Source of the DNA: DATGWF01 sp035299585
Lineage (GTDB): Bacteria > Actinomycetota > Actinomycetes > Actinomycetales > Microbacteriaceae
DNA length: 10,624 nucleotides
Direction of reading: 5' to 3'
Assembly: GCA_035299585.1 (NCBI GenBank)
Contig: DATGWF010000039.1
Coordinates: 1 to 10,624, forward strand
The notes beneath the pieces are model-generated. The model was not told the origin of the DNA, did no database searches, and saw only the letters and a list, made by a program, of their open reading frames with translations. A program made the translations under genes and the position numbers. This document shows, in pieces, positions 7,264 through 10,624 of this stretch (its first letter is position 1; every line of letters begins with the position of its first letter).

Positions 7264-8460
7264 TCAGCGTACCGAGTCGCTGTCGTCTGACGCAGCGGCA
7301 AGCTGACCGCAGGCGCCATCGATCTCTTTGCCACGGGTGTCGCGAAGTGTGGTCGGGATTCCTGCGTCGTTGAGTCGACGGACGAACTCGGACATGACTG
7401 CGGGCTCAGAGCTTGTCCAAATCGAGCCGGGAGTCGGGTTCAGTGGGATTGGGTTGACGTGCACCCAGCCGCGACCGCGCTCGTTGAGCTTGGTGGCGAG
7501 CAAATCGGCGCGCCAGGCGTGGTCATTCATGTTCTTAATGAGCGCGTACTCGATGGACACGCGCCGGCCGGTTTTTTCGAAGTACTCCCGGGCGGCGTCG
7601 AGCGCTTCGTCGACCTTCCATCGGGAGTTCACCGGAATGAGCTCGTCTCGGAGCTCATCGTCGGGCGCATGGAGCGAGAGTGCAAAGGTGACCGGGATCT
7701 GCTCGTCGGCGAGCTTCTTGATCGCCGGCACGAGCCCGACGGTCGAGACCGTGATGCCTCGCGCCGACATGCCGAGTCCCTCCGGCTGGGGCGCGACCAT
7801 CGTGCGGACGGCTGTCATGAGTCGGGCGTAGTTTGCGAGCGGCTCCCCCATGCCCATGAAGACGATGTTGTTGACGCGACCGTCGCGGACGTCGTCGCCG
7901 AGCTCTCCTGCCCGAATAGCCCGGTTTGCGGCCACGACTTGATCGACGATTTCGGCGGCAGACATATTGCGGGTGAGCCCGGCCTGCCCCGTCGCACAGA
8001 ACGGACAGTTCATGCCACAGCCCGCCTGCGACGACACACACAGCGTGATTCGGCCTGGATACTTCATCAGCACCGACTCAACCAGAGCGCCGTCGAACAG
8101 TCGCCACAGGAACTTGATGGTGTCGCCCTTGTCGGTCTTGAGTTTGCGCACCTCGGTGAGCAACGGTGGCAGGAACGCGGCGACGAGCTCGTCCCGGCCG
8201 GCAGCCGGCAGATCCGTCATCTCTGCCGGGTCGGTCGAGTAGTGCGTGAAGTAATGCGTGGCGATTTGCTTCGCCCGGAACGCTTGGAGGCCGAGTTCCT
8301 TGGCACGCTCGGCTCGGCCGGCTGCGTCGAGGTCGGCGAGGTGCACGGGAGGCTGGCTCCGCCTGGGAGACGAAAACTGCAGAAGCGGTCGCCCCTCGGC
8401 GTCTTTCTGCTGCGTCCACCCCTCGGTGGTCGGACGCACCTGGCGTTCTGACTTCGCCAT
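7264..8460 (-). CDS. rlmN: Dual-specificity 23S rRNA A2503 / tRNA A37 C2-methyltransferase RlmN
   Basis: A radical-SAM enzyme that methylates C2 of A2503 in 23S rRNA and, in E. coli, of A37 in a subset of tRNAs. It has 398 residues, somewhat longer than E. coli (384) because of an N-terminal extension of about 30 residues. The [4Fe-4S] motif is GCGMNCPFCATG, with Cys148, Cys152 and Cys155. Cys141 in TLCVSSQ and Cys384 in DGACGQLA match the two further conserved cysteines (E. coli Cys118 and Cys355). VFMGMGEPLANY (200-211) is the SAM-binding GGE-like segment, and ALSLHAPDDELRDELIPVN (260-278) is also characteristic. ATG at 8460 is preceded by GGAAAGGTGG (8465-8474). Only 17 nt separate it from the 3' end of the co-directional tRNA-Val gene, so the two are probably one transcript. 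Confidence 0.97.
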   Translation of the reverse strand: MAKSERQVRPTTEGWTQQKDAEGRPLLQFSSPRRSQPPVHLADLDAAGRAERAKELGLQAFRAKQIATHYFTHYSTDPAEMTDLPAAGRDELVAAFLPPLLTEVRKLKTDKGDTIKFLWRLFDGALVESVLMKYPGRITLCVSSQAGCGMNCPFCATGQAGLTRNMSAAEIVDQVVAANRAIRAGELGDDVRDGRVNNIVFMGMGEPLANYARLMTAVRTMVAPQPEGLGMSARGITVSTVGLVPAIKKLADEQIPVTFALSLHAPDDELRDELIPVNSRWKVDEALDAAREYFEKTGRRVSIEYALIKNMNDHAWRADLLATKLNERGRGWVHVNPIPLNPTPGSIWTSSEPAVMSEFVRRLNDAGIPTTLRDTRGKEIDGACGQLAAASDDSDSVR

Positions 8461-8477
8461 GCGTCCACCTTTCCGAG

Positions 8478-8550
8478 TGGGCCCTACCGGGCTCGAACCG
8501 ATGACATCCACGGTGTAAACGTGGCGCTCTACCAACTGAGCTAAAGGCCC
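8478..8550 (-). tRNA. tRNA-Val, anticodon UAC
   Basis: A complete 73-nt cloverleaf. The acceptor stem is GGGCCTT/AGGGCCC with one G-U pair, the D stem is GCTC/GAGC, the anticodon stem is CCACG/CGTGG with loop TTTACAC and anticodon TAC (8517-8515), the variable loop is ATGTC, and the T stem is ATCGG/CCGGT with loop TTCGAGC. The discriminator base is A. CCA is not encoded; CTC follows instead. The tRNA lies between ahpE and rlmN on the same strand. Confidence 0.97.
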
Positions 8551-8581
8551 GCGACTCGAACCGGAGCTCGAGCGCTCTCCT

Positions 8582-8587
8582 ATCGTA
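8582..8587 (-). promoter_or_regulatory. Candidate -10 box of the tRNA-Val/rlmN unit
   Basis: On the minus strand TACGAT fits TANNNT and predicts a start near 8575, about 25 nt before the mature tRNA 5' end. The -35 would fall across the ahpE stop and is not convincing. No terminator separates ahpE from the tRNA, so read-through from ahpE is also possible. Confidence 0.35.
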
Positions 8588-8602
8588 CCGGCTCGCGAAC
8601 GC

Positions 8603-9061
8603 CTACAGCGCCGCGACAGCCTCACGATAGGCATCGAGGGGACGCGGAGCGCCCGGCTCGGTCACGAAACTGGCCCGAACGATGCCGTCGCGGTCGATGA
8701 GCACGGTGGCCCGATTGGCCATGCCGCGCTCTTCCACCCAAGCGTCGTAGGCCTGCGCGACGGCGCCGTGCGGCCAGAAGTCGGCGAGCAGCGGGAAATC
8801 GTAGCCCTGCTCTTCCCCCCAGGCCCGGAGCGCGAACTTGGAATCGACCGAGACCCCCATGAGCTGCACACCGGCGTCGGCAAACATCGAAATGTTGTCG
8901 CGAAGCTCGCACAGCTCGCCCTGGCAAATACCGGAGAACGCGAACGGGAAAAAGACGAGAACGACCGGGCCGCGGGTCAATGCGTCGCTGAGGGTGACCT
9001 CCTCGCCGTGCGCGCTCACGAGCGTAAATTCGGGGGCCTTCGAACCGACTGCAATGACCAT
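8603..9061 (-). CDS. ahpE: Peroxiredoxin of the AhpE type
   Basis: A thiol peroxidase that reduces hydrogen peroxide, organic peroxides and peroxynitrite in the cytoplasm. It has 152 residues, against 153 for M. tuberculosis AhpE. The peroxidatic site is FFPFAFSGICQGELC, with Ser43, peroxidatic Cys46 and the active-site Arg117 in ANRATVLID. The block LLADFWPHGAVAQAYD (91-106) is the AhpE hallmark. Unlike M. tuberculosis AhpE (1-Cys, ICQGELD), there is a second cysteine at 51, with the Cys-x4-Cys spacing of BCP/PrxQ enzymes. ATG at 9061 has GGAG 6 nt upstream and begins the family N-terminus MVIAVGSKAPEF. It is divergent from aceE. A candidate promoter, TATCCT, is at 9125-9130, giving a leader of about 57 nt. 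Confidence 0.93.
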   Translation of the reverse strand: MVIAVGSKAPEFTLVSAHGEEVTLSDALTRGPVVLVFFPFAFSGICQGELCELRDNISMFADAGVQLMGVSVDSKFALRAWGEEQGYDFPLLADFWPHGAVAQAYDAWVEERGMANRATVLIDRDGIVRASFVTEPGAPRPLDAYREAVAAL

Positions 9062-9118
9062 GGGGGTCTCCAATTCTGAGAAACGCGGCCGATCGCATAG
9101 TGCAGAACCGGCCTGACG

Positions 9119-9147
9119 TTGACTAGGATACCGACGGTGCCTATCCG
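9119..9147 (+). promoter_or_regulatory. Alternative aceE promoter
   Basis: TTGACT (9119-9124, five of six matches to the -35 consensus) is followed 17 bp later by TATCCG (9142-9147). It predicts a start near 9154, just before the terminator-like hairpin. It competes with the TAGGAT reading, and only one may be real. An imperfect palindrome, GGATA-N11-TATCC (9126-9146), fills the spacer. Confidence 0.35.
9124..9130. promoter_or_regulatory. Overlapping divergent -10 boxes for ahpE (minus) and aceE (plus)
   Basis: The heptamer TAGGATA contains TAGGAT on the plus strand (9124-9129) and TATCCT on the minus strand (9130-9125), both TANNNT. The plus-strand box lies 7 nt before GTG at 9137, the same geometry as panB and ppgK. 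The minus-strand box predicts a start near 9118 for ahpE. Both -35 regions are weak. Confidence 0.4.
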
Positions 9148-9151
9148 GCAC
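9137..9151 (+). other. Short leader hairpin upstream of the aceE terminator
   Basis: GTGCC and GGCAC form a perfect 5-bp stem around the loop TATCC. If transcription begins at 9136-9137 this is the first structure of the aceE leader RNA, 5 nt before the terminator-like stem. Confidence 0.35.
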
Positions 9152-9156
9152 GTAGC

Positions 9157-9188
9157 GCGGCCGCTCACCCCTTGGCCGCATTTTTTTT
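9157..9188 (+). terminator. Intrinsic terminator-like hairpin inside the aceE leader (candidate attenuator)
   Basis: The stem GCGGCC (9157-9162) with GGCCGC (9174-9179) is six G-C pairs around an 11-nt loop, followed by one A and eight T (9181-9188). It points toward aceE and ends 35 bp before its GTG. No plus-strand gene lies between rnpB and this site, so the transcript it would stop is the aceE leader itself or stray antisense RNA. Confidence 0.6.
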
Positions 9189-9215
9189 CGACGGGATTCA
9201 CGCGCCCAGAGAGAG

Positions 9216-9228
9216 GTCACGAAGTGAC
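9216..9228 (+). other. Hairpin containing the aceE start codon
   Basis: GTCAC (9216-9220) and GTGAC (9224-9228) form a perfect 5-bp stem with a GAA loop. The GTG start codon is the first three bases of the 3' arm. The GAGG ribosome site (9213-9216) lies at its base. Confidence 0.35.
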
Positions 9229-10624
9229 GGTCAACGACCAGGATCCGTATTCGGTTCACGAAATGGACGCCGACCCGGAAGAGACTCAGGAATGGACTGA
9301 GTCACTCACCGAACTCGTCAACGCCCGCGGCCACGAGCGCGGCCGCGAAATCATGCTCAGCATGCTCAAGCGCTCCAAGGAGCTGCACCTGGGCGTTCCG
9401 ATGGTACCGACGACCGACTACCTCAACACCATCGCCCCGGAAAACGAGCCGGCATTCCCTGGCGACGAGGAGACCGAGCGCAAGTACCGTTCGTGGATCC
9501 GCTGGAATGCCGCGATGCTCGTGCACCGCGCGCAGCGTCCAGGAATTGCCGTCGGCGGCCACATCTCGACCTACGCCTCGAGCGCATCGCTGTACGAGGT
9601 CGGCTTCAACCACTTCTTCCGCGGCCAAGACCACCCCGGCGGCGGCGACCAGATTTTCATTCAGGGCCACGCCTCCCCCGGCGTCTACGCGCGCGCTTTC
9701 CTCGAAGGACGCTTGAGCGCCGAGCAACTTGACGGCTTCCGCCAGGAGAAGTCACACGCTCCGCACGGCTTGCCCTCGTATCCGCACCCGCGCCTCCTGC
9801 CCGACTTCTGGCAGTTCCCGACCGTGTCGATGGGACTTGGTCCGATCAACGCGATTTACCAGGCGCAGGCGAACAAGTACCTCACCAATCGCGGCATCAA
9901 GGACTGCTCGGACCAGCAGGTGTGGGCATTCCTCGGCGACGGCGAGATGGACGAGGTTGAATCGCGCGGACAACTCCAGGTCGCAGCGAACGAGGGCCTC
10001 GACAACCTGAACTTTGTCATCAACTGCAACCTGCAGCGTCTCGATGGTCCGGTGCGCGGCAACGGAAAGATCATTCAGGAGCTCGAGTCGTTCTTCCGGG
10101 GCGCCGGTTGGAACGTCATCAAGGTCGTTTGGGGTCGCGGCTGGGACCCGCTGCTCGCCAACGACCACGAGGGCGCCCTGCGTGACCTCATGAACGTCAC
10201 TCCCGACGGCGACTACCAGACCTACAAGACCGAGGACGGCGCCTATGTGCGTGAGAACTTCTTCGGCCGCGACCCTCGCGCCCTCAAGCTTGTCGAGCAC
10301 CTCAGCGACGACGAAATCTGGGGTCTGCAGCGCGGTGGTCACGACTACCGCAAGGTCCATGCCGCATTCAAGGCGGCCGCTGAACACAAGGGCCAGCCGA
10401 CCGTCATTCTGGCAAAGACCATCAAGGGCTACGGCCTCGGTCCGAGCTTCGAGGGCCGCAACGCGACCCACCAGATGAAGAAGATGTCGCTCGCCGACCT
10501 CAAGTCGTTCCGCGATGCGATGCACATCCCGGTGACCGACGCGCAGCTCGAAGAGAACCCGTACCAGCCGCCGTACTTCACCCCCGGCGAGAACGACTCG
10601 GCCATCGAATACCTGCACGAACGT
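9224..10624 (+). CDS. aceE: Pyruvate dehydrogenase E1 component, homodimeric type, 3' end outside window
   Basis: The E1 subunit decarboxylates pyruvate with thiamine diphosphate and passes the acetyl group to the lipoyl domain of E2, feeding acetyl-CoA to the TCA cycle. The 467 codons present are about half of the usual 900-920. Blocks include LHLGVPMVPTTDY (55-67), GGHISTYASSASLYEVGFNH (about 106-125), PHPRL, GPINAIYQAQ and the ThDP motif: GDGEMDE at 238-244 through NCNLQ at 267-271. Asp239, Asn269 and Gln271 match the E. coli Mg ligands Asp230, Asn260 and Gln262. GTG at 9224 is chosen because GAGG lies 7 nt upstream and TVNDQDPYS is the family N-terminus in related bacteria. The gene is preceded by a structured leader with a terminator-like hairpin. 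Confidence 0.97.
   Translation, partial: MTVNDQDPYSVHEMDADPEETQEWTESLTELVNARGHERGREIMLSMLKRSKELHLGVPMVPTTDYLNTIAPENEPAFPGDEETERKYRSWIRWNAAMLVHRAQRPGIAVGGHISTYASSASLYEVGFNHFFRGQDHPGGGDQIFIQGHASPGVYARAFLEGRLSAEQLDGFRQEKSHAPHGLPSYPHPRLLPDFWQFPTVSMGLGPINAIYQAQANKYLTNRGIKDCSDQQVWAFLGDGEMDEVESRGQLQVAANEGLDNLNFVINCNLQRLDGPVRGNGKIIQELESFFRGAGWNVIKVVWGRGWDPLLANDHEGALRDLMNVTPDGDYQTYKTEDGAYVRENFFGRDPRALKLVEHLSDDEIWGLQRGGHDYRKVHAAFKAAAEHKGQPTVILAKTIKGYGLGPSFEGRNATHQMKKMSLADLKSFRDAMHIPVTDAQLEENPYQPPYFTPGENDSAIEYLHER

Larger units (their letters stand above)
9137..9223 (+). other. Possible in-frame 29-codon N-terminal extension or leader frame of aceE
   Basis: GTG at 9137 opens 29 codons without a stop that run in frame into the GTG start of aceE at 9224. 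The peptide would begin VPIRHVARPLTPW. Its run of T in the DNA gives Phe-Phe, and it crosses the whole terminator-like hairpin. There is no Shine-Dalgarno sequence, but the GTG sits 7 nt after TAGGAT, as in the apparently leaderless genes of this window. The known AceE N-terminus starts at 9224, so a conserved extension is not expected. It could be a chance open frame. Confidence 0.25.

Noticed and set aside
7459..8451. 330-codon open frame opposite rlmN
   Set aside because: rlmN has all catalytic cysteines in the other strand; the antisense frame has no recognisable motif.
8563..8580. GGAGCTCGAGCGCTCTCC as a terminator between ahpE and tRNA-Val
   Set aside because: Only the four outer pairs form and there is no T-run on the minus strand.
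8461..8634. Upstream in-frame start for rlmN
   Set aside because: The extension would translate the tRNA-Val gene; the ATG at 8460 has a good ribosome site.
9157..9164. GCGGCCGC palindrome as a protein site by itself
   Set aside because: It is explained as the 5' part of the terminator stem and is not rare in GC-rich DNA.
9062..9259. Upstream start for ahpE
   Set aside because: It would extend into the divergent aceE leader; GGAG and the family N-terminus fix the start at 9061.
9752..10618. 288-codon open frame opposite aceE
   Set aside because: It is a codon-bias shadow of the conserved ThDP domain of aceE.

Overview
The window is a core-genome stretch from a high-GC actinobacterium, most likely a member of the Microbacteriaceae. 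The basis is amino-acid similarity recalled from memory, not a search: AceE, PanB, GlnA2, GlnE and the small SPOR-like protein all read as that family. The neighbourhood glnE - glnA2 - panB - RNase H - zinc-ribbon protein - Nif3 - ahpE - aceE also follows the order of the Mycobacterium tuberculosis Rv2221c-Rv2241 region. I see no mobile element, CRISPR array, prophage gene or defence gene. The unusual material is mostly regulatory.

Layout. (1) 1-2935, minus strand: a two-gene unit, a GlnA2-type glutamine synthetase followed 4 bp later by glnE, which runs off the left edge. (2) 3013-3858, plus: panB, divergent from glnA2. (3) 3859-4047, minus: a 62-residue SPOR-like protein whose stop codon abuts the panB stop. 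(4) 4158-4925, plus: polyphosphate glucokinase, followed directly by the RNase P RNA gene (about 4936-5280), whose -10 box appears to overlap the ppgK stop codon. (5) 5282-9061, minus: ahpE, tRNA-Val(UAC), rlmN, a Nif3-like protein, a coiled-coil zinc-ribbon protein and an RNase HI-like protein. From the tRNA onward these genes are packed with 17-nt or 4-nt gaps or 4-bp overlaps. (6) 9224 to the right edge, plus: aceE, the E1 subunit of the pyruvate dehydrogenase complex, entered through an unusual leader.

How the genes fit together. glnE and glnA2 belong to nitrogen metabolism, panB to pantothenate/CoA synthesis, ppgK to glucose phosphorylation and aceE to acetyl-CoA formation. rnpB, tRNA-Val, rlmN and RNase H act on RNA, and ahpE removes peroxides.

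Regulation. panB, the SPOR-like gene and ppgK each show a TANNNT box (TAGACT, TAGGCT, TAGGTT) exactly 6-7 nt before the start codon and no convincing Shine-Dalgarno sequence, so they look leaderless. rnpB has TAGGCT 7 nt before its first helix. The same geometry recurs upstream of aceE: TAGGAT, then 7 nt, then a GTG that opens a reading frame running without a stop through a textbook intrinsic terminator (6-bp GC stem, 11-nt loop, eight T) into aceE. This leader (9119-9228) is the most interesting part of the window and could be a translation-controlled attenuator.
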